A stretch of 64,000 bases of DNA from Guillardia theta CCMP2712 (taxonomy: Eukaryota > Cryptophyceae > Pyrenomonadales > Geminigeraceae), in assembly GCF_000315625.1 (NCBI RefSeq), contig NW_005434602.1, forward strand, positions 288,750 to 352,749. Reading direction: 5' to 3'. Position numbers and translations under genes: made by a program. The notes under the pieces are model-generated. The model saw only the letters and a program-made list of their open reading frames with translations, ran no database searches and was not told the DNA's origin. Positions 35,681-45,848 of the stretch are shown here, piece by piece (position 1 is the stretch's first letter; every line of letters starts with the position of its first letter).

Positions 35681-38600
35681 TCAGGTCTGCCCGGTTAAGG
35701 GGAGGAGAACGTAGCCGTCGTCTCGCGAGGAGTAGAGGAAGACGAAGCCGGAGGAGCGAAGGTTGCCGAGCAACTGCGAGTGAGTGAGTGAGATCAGGGA
35801 GGGAGGGATCGGAGGCCCTCACCTCCTCCAGGTGTGCAAGCTCCTCTGAGTGTCTCCCGTGCTTCTGCCGGATGCTTCTGATCGCGTCTTGCCACTTGCT
35901 CGTCTGGCTCTGCTCGAAGACTTCGGCGAGGATGGCGAAGGGGATGGAGGCGCACGCGACGACCTCAGCAGAAGAGAGCCCGAGGACTTTAAGGACCGAG
36001 AGAATCTTCCGCTGAGCGGCTTCGCTGATCTTTCGCTTCATCGACTCTGACTTCTTGTCGTCGGTGAAGTGCATGGACAGACGCGCGGGCCCATGCTCGA
36101 CCCCCGCGACTGAGAGTTGGGAGCGCTCCTGGAGCAAGTGAGAGAAGTCGCCGGACTCTGACTTCCTGATCTTCTCTCGCTCACTGCCTGCCTTGTCCCT
36201 CTCAGCCGGAGAGCTTGCTACCCCCGCGCTGCTCCTCTTGGTCGACCGAGGCGTGGAGGAGCTTGTTGGAGGATGCGAGTGATGGTCCAAGAGGAAGTCC
36301 AGAAGTTCGCTGACCCCCACGCAGCTCTTCTCCTCGGCCTTGGGCCCCTGACTACCTCGGCACCTCGTCACTCGCATCTTCATCTCCTTGGCCTTGCCGA
36401 AGTTGCTCTTGTCCCCCGACCTCTCCGACTCTATCACGACCATCCAGTCCATCTGCCTGCTCGCGCAGAAAGACTGCAGCTGCTCTGCGCTGAAGTCAGC
36501 ATGCAGTGCTTGCGAGGCGATCCCGTTGTCCCACAGCTCGTTCATGAGGCGCAGCCGCTCGAAAGGACTCACCTGCTACCAGTCAGAAACTCCCTCTCCT
36601 CCTCTTCCTCCTCCCCCCGCTCTTCCACTCCTTCCCTCACCCTCTGTTCTCCCTTCACAACACACTCACCGATCCTCTGGATTGCACCAGCACGTTGCAC
36701 AGAGGGTTCACGCTCTTATCGTGCGTGGGGTGAGTCATCCCGGTGCCGTCAGGCCGCCAGGAGATCTTCGAGCACCCGCACAGTCTGTCGAGCGAGACGC
36801 AGAACCCGACAGCGCCGTTGGGAGCAGAGGAGCTGCCAGCAGCATCTGCAGCCTGCGACCGCAGCGTCTCGTCGTATCGTCCGCCTGCCATCGAGTCACT
36901 TCCCTCGCTCCCACCCCCCTCCCTTCCGCACCACCTTCCCTCGCTCCCTTCCCCTCTCCCTTCCCTCGCTCCTCCCTTCCCTCGCTCCTCCCTTCCCCTA
37001 CCTGCCGCGATGATCTGAAGCTTCTGCTTCATGAGCTTCACTCCGGCGTTGAACATGATCCCTCCCCGGTACCTGCCAGGCCGTCAGAGCCGCCGCACAC
37101 TGAAGCTCGTCGACCTCTCGAGGTGCAGGGCAGGGTCGATGAAGAGGCGGATCTTGTCGATGTTGGGAGGGAGCATGGCGAGCAGGAGCTCAACCGTCAT
37201 CTTAAGGTCCTTGATCGCCTTGGAGCCTTGCACAGACGAGGAGAGGAACTCATTCAGCACCTTCACCTGCGCCAGCAGCCCCTTGTCTTGTGCCTCCCAC
37301 ACCTTGTTCAGAACCTCCCAGATCCGCTCCACGCAGTCGAGGTTCTTGCACATGTGCAGCAGCTTCTTCCTCCCCGCCGCTCCTCGTTCCAGGATGCTGC
37401 TCTGCAGGATGGCGTGGTGTAGCTCTCGCCGTCTGTTGGCAGGCACTTGGGCCGCCTGCATCATGCCGTCGAGCACGTCCATGCAGGAGATGGTCACGAT
37501 GTAGCTTCCTGGACCCTCCAGCGGAAACTCCGACAGGATCTCCAGCAGCACTCGCACACACTCTGCATCCTCGATGGCCCTCTGCTCGACCGTAGCAGAG
37601 GAGGAGCAGACGATGTCGAAGGCTGTCTCGAAGCCCTCGCGGATGGTGCCTTCCTGCCTCGCCCTGTACACGTTCCCGAAGCTAAAGCGGCGAAAGGCAG
37701 AGTGAGACGAGCGATGAGCAAGAAAGTAGAGGAAGGGAGCAGTCAAGTCGTACGGCAGGTAGAACTGTGCTCCTGCAGCATCCATGACATGGACAGCTCG
37801 ATGCAAGGCGGAATGTCCAGCCTTAGGGATGAGGAGGGGAAGCCGCAGGTACTGTGCCGCGTGCTTGAGAAAAATCCTGCAGCTAACGATCAGCATGCAG
37901 AGGAGGAGGAGGAGGAGGAGGAGGAGGAGGAGGAGGAGGAGGAGGAGGAGGAGGAGGAGGAGGAGGAGGAGGCTATTACCTCGTGAGGTTGCTTAGCACC
38001 AGCGCAAAGTCAGAGCCTGAGTATTGGGAGAGAGCGTTCTTGGGGTCGTAGAAGAGAGCAGCAGCGCGGTCCTCGCGCTCGAACAGCGCTTCCATCAGCA
38101 TCGCGTGGAAGTACGGTTTGCTCTGCACGTTGCTCAAGAACTGCGACAGGAGGTCAGGGAGGCAGGGAGGCAGCAGGGAGCACCTGGTGTAGCTCGCTCT
38201 CCAGCATAGTCCGAGGAAGCAGCTCGCTGTCCAGCACTTGCAGGGCCGTTGGACGAGTCGTCGGCTCAGCATTGATGAGCCAGCGGATGAGCTGACAGAC
38301 GTTCCGCCTGTTGGCCTTGACCTGCTGGGCCTCAAAGCCCTGCGGAAATGACTCCAAGCGACGCAGACGGTCAATGCTGGTGATCCGCTCCATGGTAGTA
38401 GCGAAGGCAGACCACATCTCGAACAGAATGATGCCCAAGGCGTACACGTCTCTCTTGCTCTGGTCGGACACCGAAGACACACTATCCATCACCTCAGGAG
38501 CGAGGTACAACATCGTCCCGACGTTGGCAGACGTGTCGTCCCCCTCCAGTGAGCCTGAGGCCGCGCTCACAAGATTCTCATGCGCCTCCTCCCCATCCTC

Positions 38601-41341
38601 ATGCTCTCCCTTGATCTGACTGAAACGCGCAAGGCCGAGGTCTCCTATCTTGATGTCTCCGCTGAAGTCGAGGAAGATGTTCTTGGGCTTCAGGTCGCGG
38701 TGTACGATCCCTTTTGAGTGGATGTAGGCGACGCCGGACACAATCTGCCTGAAGAGATTCCAGAGCCTCTCAGGGGCCTCATAGAGCCGCTCGTAGGCGA
38801 TCACCTCCGACAGCGTCTTCTCGCAGTACTCCATCTGTATGTACAAGACCTGAACCTCCAGCAACTGCTTGCTCGAAGCAGGGCGAGGCGCTTGTGACTT
38901 GCTCGCGTTCTTCTCCTCCACAGCTTCGCTCTCTTCCAGACTCTCACTTTCTGTGTAGCCATCCGACCACGAAGCTTGTACCCCCTCGCGCGAGGCAGCA
39001 GCCCGTCCTTGTGCAGCATGCGCCCGGTCCCCTTGTAAGGACTTCAGCTTGATGTCAGCGAGGAACTGCGCGTCGAAGATTGAGTCTTCCACCAGGTCGG
39101 AACCTTGAGAGGAGGAGGATCGAGTGCTCGAGTCAGAGAACTCGCGGTCCTCTTCGATGCCGCATTCTCCTTGCCTGCTCTCGATCCATGCCTGGTAATA
39201 CCTCACGATGCTCTGATGATGCAACCCCGACAGCGTCTTCACCTCCCGCAGCATCTTCCTGTTCAGAGTCTCGTTGGAAGAGTCCAGCTGGATCTTCTTA
39301 ATCGCGTAGCACTGCCCATCCAATCGGTTCCGACACATCCAAACCTCCCCGAACCCGCCCTTCCCCAGCTGCTTCACTTCCTCGAATTCCTGCCTGTACC
39401 GCGACAGCGCGTGGGTTGCCAGCGATGAGATCGGATTCTGCACAGCATGCGCAGGGATGGGGAGCTCAGCCTTGCCGGCGGCCTCCTTTTGTGCATCGAC
39501 CGTGAGCAGCTGCAAGTGATCGGCCTGGTGCGGGACGACCTGCAGAAGCTTCGCGTCCACTCTCAACGAGTTCCTCAGGTTGGAGCTGCTGAGACCTCCT
39601 ACACTCAAGAACGAGTGCTTCTCCAGCTCTGCTGCAGAGGGTCTCTTGTTGGGATCGCGCACGAAGCAGCTGTAAAGACAGGCAAACGAGGAATCAGACG
39701 AGGAACTGGGAGGGGGAGGGTCACCTCAAGATGAAGTCCTGGCAGAGGTCCGTCAAGTCCGAGGGGATGTTGGGCGGGTCTTCATTCTTAACCACATTCC
39801 GCATCACAGCGATGTCTGTGCTGAAGGAGGAGAAGGGAATGTTGCCTGTCAACATCTCGAGGACTGAACACCCCACCGACCACACATCTGCAGCATAAGT
39901 GTAGCGACGACGAATCACTTCAGGAGCCATGTACCTAGAGGTTCCCCGCATGCTCTGAAGCATCTTGTTTGCGCTCATATCTTCAATCACATTCGGCAGC
40001 CATTTGGCTTCGCTGAAATCACTGATCTTCAACAGCCCGTTCATGCCAAGCAACAAGTTGGCCGGCTTGATGTCTCGATGGACGATGTGGTTCTCATGGA
40101 GGTAGCAGAGTCCTCCCACCAGCTGCTTTGCGAACAGTCGCACAACTTCTTCCTCGAGACAACCCATAATCCTCAACAATCCTGCGATGCTGCCCATGGG
40201 CATGTACTCCAAGAACACTCTGAAGACCAAGCTATCTGAATCCGCACCGAACACCTGCAATTAAGAGTTTCAAACTTTGAGAAGAGACGAAGAGGAGCAG
40301 AATCACCTTGACGATGTTTGGATGATCTAACTGACGATGGCAATCGATCTCTTGCATGATCTTTGCTATCTGCTCATCCCTGAGAGCTCCTTTCTTCAGC
40401 GTGAACTCCTTGATCGCAAACACAGTGCCCACTTTCAGCTTTCCCTCTGTGAAGTTGCTCTCTGCCATCGCTTTGTATACAACCCCGAATCGTCCAACTC
40501 CGATCACTTCTGGCACCAGAATGAATTCGCCAGATTCAGATCGTTGAGCTGTCTCGAACTTACGCCAACGGAAAGGTTTGGGGGGGTCGCCAGTGTCATC
40601 AGAAGAAGACTTGTGCTCTGAGCTGTCTTGCCTTTCAGAACTAGTCGCGCTCTCATCAGCACACCATTCATCTGCAGACTGCGCCTCTTCCTCTTCACTG
40701 CCACTCCACAGCTCTCCAGCCAAACGATTCATCTTCTTTGACTTGGTTTTCTTCTTGTAGAGCTCTTTTCGCTTTCGCATTTCCGCCTCTGCTTCTGCCA
40801 TCATTCTGGATCTTTGCTGCTGCTTCATCTCCAGTGCCATTTGATCTTTTTCTCGTCTTGCCTTCTCTTCTTCCAATCTCTGAGCTTCTTTTTGCTGCCT
40901 CTCTTGCTCCAACATCTCATCGTGGATACTTCTCCTAGGGTCTATGTTGTGCTTTCTCAGGTACTCTTGCGCTGCCTGTGCTAGCTCGAACACCATTTCC
41001 CGCCCTATCAAACTCTTTGCGAGCTCTCGCAGCATCGCCTCAAGCTCCTGCACCTGCTCATCATCCATTCCTTTCCCGCGCGTGACCTGAAGGCGAAGAG
41101 AGTCCAATTCTTCGGGGTAGCGGGGGCCCAAGCCCACAAGCAGGTCTACTTCAGCGAAGCTTTTCTCCGGCTCATTTTCTGCTCGCACTCTGAGCTTGAA
41201 CTTCCTGTAGTCACTCGCGTCCTCTCCTTCAACCTCCTCGTTGCCACCGTACTCAAATTCATCAGGGAAAATGGCTGCCAGGGATACAAGCTCAAGCCCT
41301 CTGGTCGTCTTATCAAGGCTGAACACTTTGCTGTCCGACAT
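35681..41341 (-). CDS. GCN2: GCN2-type eIF2-alpha kinase (RWD, two kinase domains, HisRS-like, C-terminal domain)
   Basis: GCN2 senses uncharged tRNA and phosphorylates eIF2-alpha. Nine exons join in phase: 41341-40307, 40254-39725, 39669-38184, 38140-37980, 37876-37115, 37072-37002, 36884-36670, 36572-35823 and 35773-35681, giving about 1,700 residues, close to human GCN2. Domains: RWD (LELVSLAAIFPDEFEY); a charged coil; a first kinase domain (GVGRFGVVYKA, HRDIKPANLLL, SDFSEAK); a second kinase domain of eIF2-kinase type (GKGGFGEVWMCRN, HRDLKPKNIFLD, IGDLGLARF, long acidic insert); a HisRS-like domain (FYLPYDLTAPF, FGNVYRARQEG, AAGGRYDETL); an anticodon-binding-like part; and the C-terminal domain ending SSGFVFLYSSRDDGYVLL. 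The small last exon recovers that typical ending; reading through the preceding donor gives nonsense. Confidence 0.92.
37894..37973. repeat. (GGA)n microsatellite in a GCN2 intron
   Basis: The intron 37877-37979 consists almost wholly of GGA repeats (CTC on the coding strand) between a GTAATA donor and a GCTGCAG acceptor. Confidence 0.95.
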
Positions 41342-42426
41342 CGCTGAGATTGACTCAGGGCTGATGTTTGCTGTCTCGGATATTCAGTGAATGCACTCTC
41401 AGACTTGTACAAGCTTCAAGCAGCTTGCACCCGAACCCTGGCAGGGTCCTCGCTGCTAGCAGACATTGCAAGGACAGAGAGATCGGTGTACACCACTGCC
41501 TCGCTGCGCATCAACTGAAACCATCTCTTGGTAATCTCATGCCGACTTCCCCCAGAGAGTCCGTAAGCTTCAGGTGCGCACCAAACGAACCAGGCCTGTA
41601 CATACACCCCATGCTTGACATCACCCTTGGCTTCGTGTCGGTGTCATCCGTTAGAGTGGATGTGGCAACTTTCTCTACTTCTCTCCTTGTCGTGACACTC
41701 TTCTCTTCTTCTCTCCTTCTCTTCTTCTCTCCTGCTCTCCTTCTCTCCTTCTCTTCTTCTCTTCTTCTCTTCTTCTCTGCTTCTCTGCTTCTCTGCTTCT
41801 CTGCTTCTCTGCTTCTCTGCTTCTCTTCTTCTCTTCTTCTCTTCTGCTCTTCTCTTCTTCTCTTCTTCTCTTCTTCTCTTCTTCTCTTCTTCTCTTCTTC
41901 TCTTCTTCTCTCCTTCACTCCACCTTCCCTGCTGATGACTACTAAATCTGCATAGAGTATCTACCCCCCCTTTCCTCCTAGAAAAGTACCCACCCTTATC
42001 TATGCCTCCACTGTTTTACTCAATATCCTCCATAGAAGTACCCTACCCCCTAGATGAGCCTTGGAGATTCTTCCCGACAGGGGTACAAGCATGGTAGATG
42101 GGGTGGTGTATGGGATACCTTGAGGCGGGGATCTGGTGGCCGCCATGTCCAGAAGGAGGATGGCGAAGATGATGATGGCGATGATGGCAATGGCAATGGT
42201 GGCGACCAGCGAAGGGTTTTCAGTGAGTCATCTTCCTTCTACCTAGCTCTGCTTCCCCATCCCAGCTGATTTTCTCCTCCTCCTCCTCATTCGTTCGTTT
42301 CTGCTTCCGTTTGGAGTAACTGTAGGGTTGTTCTAGCTGTGCCCTCTCCCGCTCTCGCTGGGATGGAAAGGAGGGAGAACCGCATCATCGTCTCGTGCTT
42401 CTGCTTCAAGATCTCATGGTCTGCGG
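41342..42426. promoter_or_regulatory. Divergent upstream region of GCN2 and IspF genes
   Basis: GCN2 leaves to the left and IspF to the right. A 250-bp TCTTC/TCTGCT polypyrimidine tract lies at 41675-41920. The right part may hold an unseen first exon of IspF with the plastid leader. No other gene supported. Confidence 0.5.
41675..41920. repeat. Polypyrimidine (tcttctc)n tract
   Basis: Nearly pure pyrimidine on the plus strand with 6- to 9-bp sub-repeats. It leaves several frames open on both strands, which are rejected as genes. Confidence 0.95.
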
Positions 42427-43471
42427 ATGGCCGAACCTGCTTTCAGGATTGGCCACGGGTTTGACATCCATCGTCTCGCTCCTCTGGAAGTTGCTGGGCA
42501 AGGATGTGTGAGTGATACTGATACAATCTCTATGACTGATACAACCGATACCACCTCTATGACTGATACAACCGATACCACCTCTATGACTGATACAATC
42601 GATACAACCTCTATGACTGATACAATCGATACAACCTCTATGACTGATACAACCGATACAACCTCTATGACTGATACAACCTCTATGACTGATACAACCG
42701 ATACAACCTCTATGACTGATACAACCTTTGCAGGTGATCGGGGGTGTCAAAGTAAGTGCTTACTGTGCGACTTTTTGCAGCGCCTTATCGGCCATTAGGT
42801 GGAGAACTTTGAGCTGGGAACTGAAGCTCACTCAGACGGCGACGTGCTTTATCACAGCGTACACGTCGTTCGCCTCACACTCAAACGATTCACATGCTGA
42901 ATGGAAGGTGACGGACGCCATCCTAGGAGCCTTGAGCCTCCCCGACATAGGTCAATTGTTCCCTGACACTGATCCCAAGTGGAAGGGGTGCGACTCCGAG
43001 AAGGTGCAGATTGCTGCTCAAGGTGATGGCGACCTTGTCTGACCAGCAAGCAGTTCTTGGCAGAAGCCTGGAAACTCATGGACGAAAGAGGATATCAAGT
43101 TTCAAACCTTGACGTCACCCTCATCCTTGAGGTCTCGACCTTGACTTCCTCGTCCTTGTCTGTCCCTTCACCTCAACTTACGCTACGTATGTTCCCCGCA
43201 GCGGCCGAAAGTATCTCCCATCAAATCTCGAATGGAAGACAACCTTTCTCGAGTCTTGAAAGCGGAGCTTGATGTGGTAGGACGAGGTCACGGCGATCCG
43301 AGCATGGCGTGATGATTCATCCTAGGTCAACGTGAAGGCCAGGACGCATGAGAAGGTCGATAGCATTGGTGAAGGCAGGGCCATGGCATGCCATGCGGTA
43401 AGTCTCAAATCGTCGGCAGTTGAAGATTGATCCTACCTCAGGTCATTCTGATGGAAAAGAAGGCCAAGTAG
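42427..43471 (+). CDS. ispF: IspF, 2-C-methyl-D-erythritol 2,4-cyclodiphosphate synthase
   Basis: IspF cyclises CDP-ME 2-phosphate in the plastid MEP isoprenoid pathway. Exons: 42427-42507, 42734-42751, 42799-42858, 42908-43003, 43054-43131, 43202-43276, 43326-43397 and 43442-43471. All family signatures are present: RIGHGFDIH (metal-binding D and H), VIGGVK, EAHSDGDVLYHS (second metal-binding H), LFPDTDPKWKG, AEAWKLMDERGY, LDVTLI, RPKVSPIK, and the C-terminal ARTHEKVDSIGEGRAM. The frame stays open upstream of ATG 42427 back to a stop near 42338 and is Ser/Arg-rich (ASSSRASASRSHGLR). A plastid leader with its own ATG on an upstream exon is therefore likely, for example spliced at CTAG near 42340. 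The second exon is only 18 nt. Confidence 0.9.
42515..42731. repeat. 27-bp minisatellite filling an IspF intron
   Basis: Units of the type atgactgatacaaccgatac plus aacctct, eight or so copies, occupy intron 42508-42733. The frame is open through it, but the intron length (226 nt) would break IspF if retained. Confidence 0.95.
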
Positions 43472-43913
43472 AACCACTTCTGACTCTGCGACTCGCATCT
43501 CTGAGCATAGATGAAGTAAGAGTCTCTTCAACATCCAGCAGACACACACGTAGCCTACTCTCAAACGGTCAGACAATATCCCAAAAACCTCACATCAACT
43601 TTCCAATGATCCCATCTCCAACACTTTTTTTCAACGCCAGATACTGAGCAGGGGCGTTCGATGTAAGTCTCACTGTCTCCGAATGGCCTCGCGAACTGGC
43701 GGGCCCGGCCCCGGGTAGCCTCCGGCGAGGCTGTCAGTGACTGAGACTAACTGAGCCCGGCGGTTTTTTTTATGGAACTTCGGAAGCTTCTCGAACAACC
43801 AGAACACCCCAAGTACCCCACTACCAGCATCCTCCCCCACCCGTATATGGTACCAAAAATACCCCCCCCCCCTCCCCGAAAAAACTTCAAGGCAAGTCGT
43901 TGAGTACCCCATC
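43472..43913. other. Boundary between spliced GC-rich genes and compact AT-rich region
   Basis: No gene is supported. It holds a GC-rich patch at 43690-43765, a T run at 43766-43772 and a C run near 43861-43870. Repeated AGTACCCC-type words start here (43817, 43903) and continue rightward. Confidence 0.6.
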
Positions 43914-44432
43914 ATGCAAGAACAATGGCCGATGTATGAAGGCTTGTGTAGCTTCTATAGGAATTATCGCATCTCACACGCGATGTTGCGTGTGTTGTGG
44001 AAGGAACACTATGGGGATGCCACCGCTTTCAGGGTTGAGGACGAGGGAGATTTCTGGATCATCTTCCGACAGATCATTGAGGGCAGCCCAGGAAATGTGC
44101 CGTATGACACTATTCTGAATGCTTTCAAAGAGAAAAAACTTTATGGACTCAAGGTAATCGAGACCGAGGAGATGTTTCGTCTGGGGTGCAAGCTCGATCC
44201 TCTTTTCTGTGTGGACATGAACGGTGACCCCGGTGATTACCTGCTGCCCTGCTACTGCATCATGCAAGACGATATCGCGGAGTATATCTGGGTGAGGCCA
44301 GACATGCGGAGACAGGGGCTCGGTCGCCTGTTTGTACAGAAGCTCCGGATCAGGGAGGCATGGAACCCACTGCCCGAGAGCGTCGGGTTCTGGGAGAGCT
44401 GCGGTGTAGAGACTGTTGAGAGTCTTTCTTGA
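43914..44432 (+). CDS. GNAT-like N-acetyltransferase
   Basis: A single exon of 172 codons. The C-terminal half carries the acetyl-CoA-binding signature of the GNAT fold: EYIWVRPDMRRQGLGRLFVQ matches the V.P..RG.G.G.LL pattern, followed by a helix and SVGFWESCGVETV, the usual final strand (FYEK.GF type). The N-terminal half is not recognised and lacks an obvious second domain. Substrate unknown. First gene of the compact region; its stop at 44430-44432 is followed at once by AATAAA. Some related proteins act on small molecules, others on peptides. Confidence 0.65.
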   Translation: MQEQWPMYEGLCSFYRNYRISHAMLRVLWKEHYGDATAFRVEDEGDFWIIFRQIIEGSPGNVPYDTILNAFKEKKLYGLKVIETEEMFRLGCKLDPLFCVDMNGDPGDYLLPCYCIMQDDIAEYIWVRPDMRRQGLGRLFVQKLRIREAWNPLPESVGFWESCGVETVESLS

Positions 44433-44438
44433 AATAAA
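44433..44438 (+). terminator. AATAAA directly after the GNAT stop
   Basis: The poly(A) signal begins one base after the TGA. On the other strand an AATAAA (44447-44452) follows the stop of the convergent gene by 7 nt. Two convergent 3' ends thus share 26 bp. Confidence 0.65.
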
Positions 44439-44458
44439 GAATCGTTTTTATTTTCACA

Positions 44459-44740
44459 CTACTTCGTAACAAGCAACTTTGCAAGATAGTTCTCGACCCC
44501 CCTGATGTGACAGAAGTTGGAATTCATGAATGTGATTGCCTTCGTGTAGATCTTGGAGTCCACGGGGATGTTCCTAGACCGGACGAATCTCAGCGCGGCT
44601 TTTGTGATCTGCTGATGCAACTCCTCTGGGGAGACCTCGGTGTCATACTCGACAGCACTGAGATAATGGTCGATGTCACCATAGGTGAGCGGGTTTGGGT
44701 ACGCCGCGCCGAGGGTGAGGTTCTGTATGGAGGACTGCAT
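44459..44740 (-). CDS. Small unidentified protein (93 aa)
   Basis: A single exon with a TATA-like box about 35-40 nt upstream. The product begins MQSSIQNLTLGAAYPNPLT, is soluble and mixed helical, and ends LAKLLVTK. No family recognised. It converges on the GNAT gene with almost no intergenic space, which supports it as a real unit. Confidence 0.55.
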   Translation of the reverse strand: MQSSIQNLTLGAAYPNPLTYGDIDHYLSAVEYDTEVSPEELHQQITKAALRFVRSRNIPVDSKIYTKAITFMNSNFCHIRGVENYLAKLLVTK

Positions 44741-44774
44741 CCTTCCTTTGATTCTCGCAAGCGCTTCAAGCCCG

Positions 44775-44780
44775 ATATAG
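44775..44780 (-). promoter_or_regulatory. TATA-like box of the 44740 gene
   Basis: CTATATC on the minus strand, about 35-40 nt before the ATG. Spacing matches other genes of this region. Confidence 0.45.
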
Positions 44781-44814
44781 AAGCAATTCGAAATTGACTC
44801 AAATTCATGAACCT

Positions 44815-44955
44815 CCTATTACAGGTGGAGTGGGAGTACCCGGTGGTTATACATGAATATATAGTGCAGATAGGGGGTACATATGTGTTACGTGTTATGT
44901 TTCCCAGCACAAAATGTAATACGTGAGTACCCCTTAAATTAAGGCTTTAACTCCC
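44815..44955 (+). repeat. Dispersed copy of the 46-kb repeat unit
   Basis: Almost identical to the last copy plus its tail at about 46331-46467, same orientation, including TACCCGGTGGTTATA, the TGTTACGTGTTATGTTTC stretch and TTAAATTAAGGCTTTAA. The two copies bracket the gene at 45190-45807. Confidence 0.9.
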
Positions 44956-45189
44956 GCCCGCAAGAGGCTCATGACTCTGTTTCTGTGGTTTTCATCGGAA
45001 GAGCTTAGTGGATAGTAGATGGGTGTTCATTTTTGTGGTAATACATGTTGATTCTCATTCGCGCTTTCTGCGGCTGGCGGCGTTGCAGAAGGTTGTCTTC
45101 TTGGAAATCAGAGGAAATGTGGAAAGCAGATGTATGAACGTGATTCAATGCAGTGACTACGAGATTTTTGAGTATCTTTAATGAATAAC

Positions 45190-45807
45190 TCAAAATTTCT
45201 TTGGAATCCTCTTGAGAAGGGCTGCAATCAGCCTGTCTTTGTTCTCTAGTTCTAAAGCATGTTTCTGTTGCATCTTGTCGATTTCAGATTCATACTGAAG
45301 CTTTGTCTGCTTCACTTTGTCGAATGCTTGATGTTGGAACATCCTTCTTATCCAGGCTTCATATTCGACAACCTTCAAGTTATCAAAGTGATCATTTGAC
45401 TCAATCTTGACACCAAAAAAATTCAACAAGCTGCGACACAGCATGTCATGATCGGAATCTATAGAAGATTGCAACAAAAATGGAACGAGCTTCCTGATAG
45501 TAAACCGGTCAAGCATGTGAAAAAGTCTGATTACATACAGTCGCCATTGAACAGTCTCACGGTTGCTGTACTTGGGGCTCAATATTCGCCCACCGACTCC
45601 ATTCCCACGGCTGAACAACAAATTACATGTCCAATGTGCAAAAATGCAACTTCGAGCATAATCGAAATCCACAAATGGTTTGTATATCACAACTGCATCA
45701 GATTCGCGAGGTATTTGAGGTGGTCGATATACCACAAGAGCCAAAGATACTTTGGGTTTCTTTGACATGCCAATGGAGGAGCGCCGTGCCTTGCGTTTGA
45801 TGGGCAT
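45190..45807 (-). CDS. Unidentified 205-aa protein with basic N terminus and C-terminal coil
   Basis: Starts MPIKRKARRSSIGMSKKPK, a likely nuclear localisation stretch. A central region contains CIFAHWTCNLLFSRGNG and WRLYVIRLFHMLDRF. It ends in a coiled coil (KMQQKHALELENKDRLIAAL). No family recognised. A TATAATAAA box precedes the ATG by 33-41 nt. The gene is bracketed by two direct repeat copies. Confidence 0.6.
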   Translation of the reverse strand: MPIKRKARRSSIGMSKKPKVSLALVVYRPPQIPRESDAVVIYKPFVDFDYARSCIFAHWTCNLLFSRGNGVGGRILSPKYSNRETVQWRLYVIRLFHMLDRFTIRKLVPFLLQSSIDSDHDMLCRSLLNFFGVKIESNDHFDNLKVVEYEAWIRRMFQHQAFDKVKQTKLQYESEIDKMQQKHALELENKDRLIAALLKRIPKKF

Positions 45808-45839
45808 TGTGACTTCTCAGATTTTCCTAGGTCCCACCC

Positions 45840-45848
45840 TTTATTATA
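45840..45848 (-). promoter_or_regulatory. TATA box (TATAATAAA) of the 45807 gene
   Basis: Lies 33-41 nt upstream of the ATG on the minus strand. It also marks the edge of the tandem-repeat array. Confidence 0.6.

Noticed and set aside
41511-41918. Charged minus-strand frame (REEEKKRRR type)
   Set aside because: Translation of the polypyrimidine tract in the GCN2 upstream region.
42508-42733. IspF intron read as Thr/Asp repeats
   Set aside because: The intron has good GTGAGT and TTTGCAG borders, and keeping it shifts the frame before the GGV motif.
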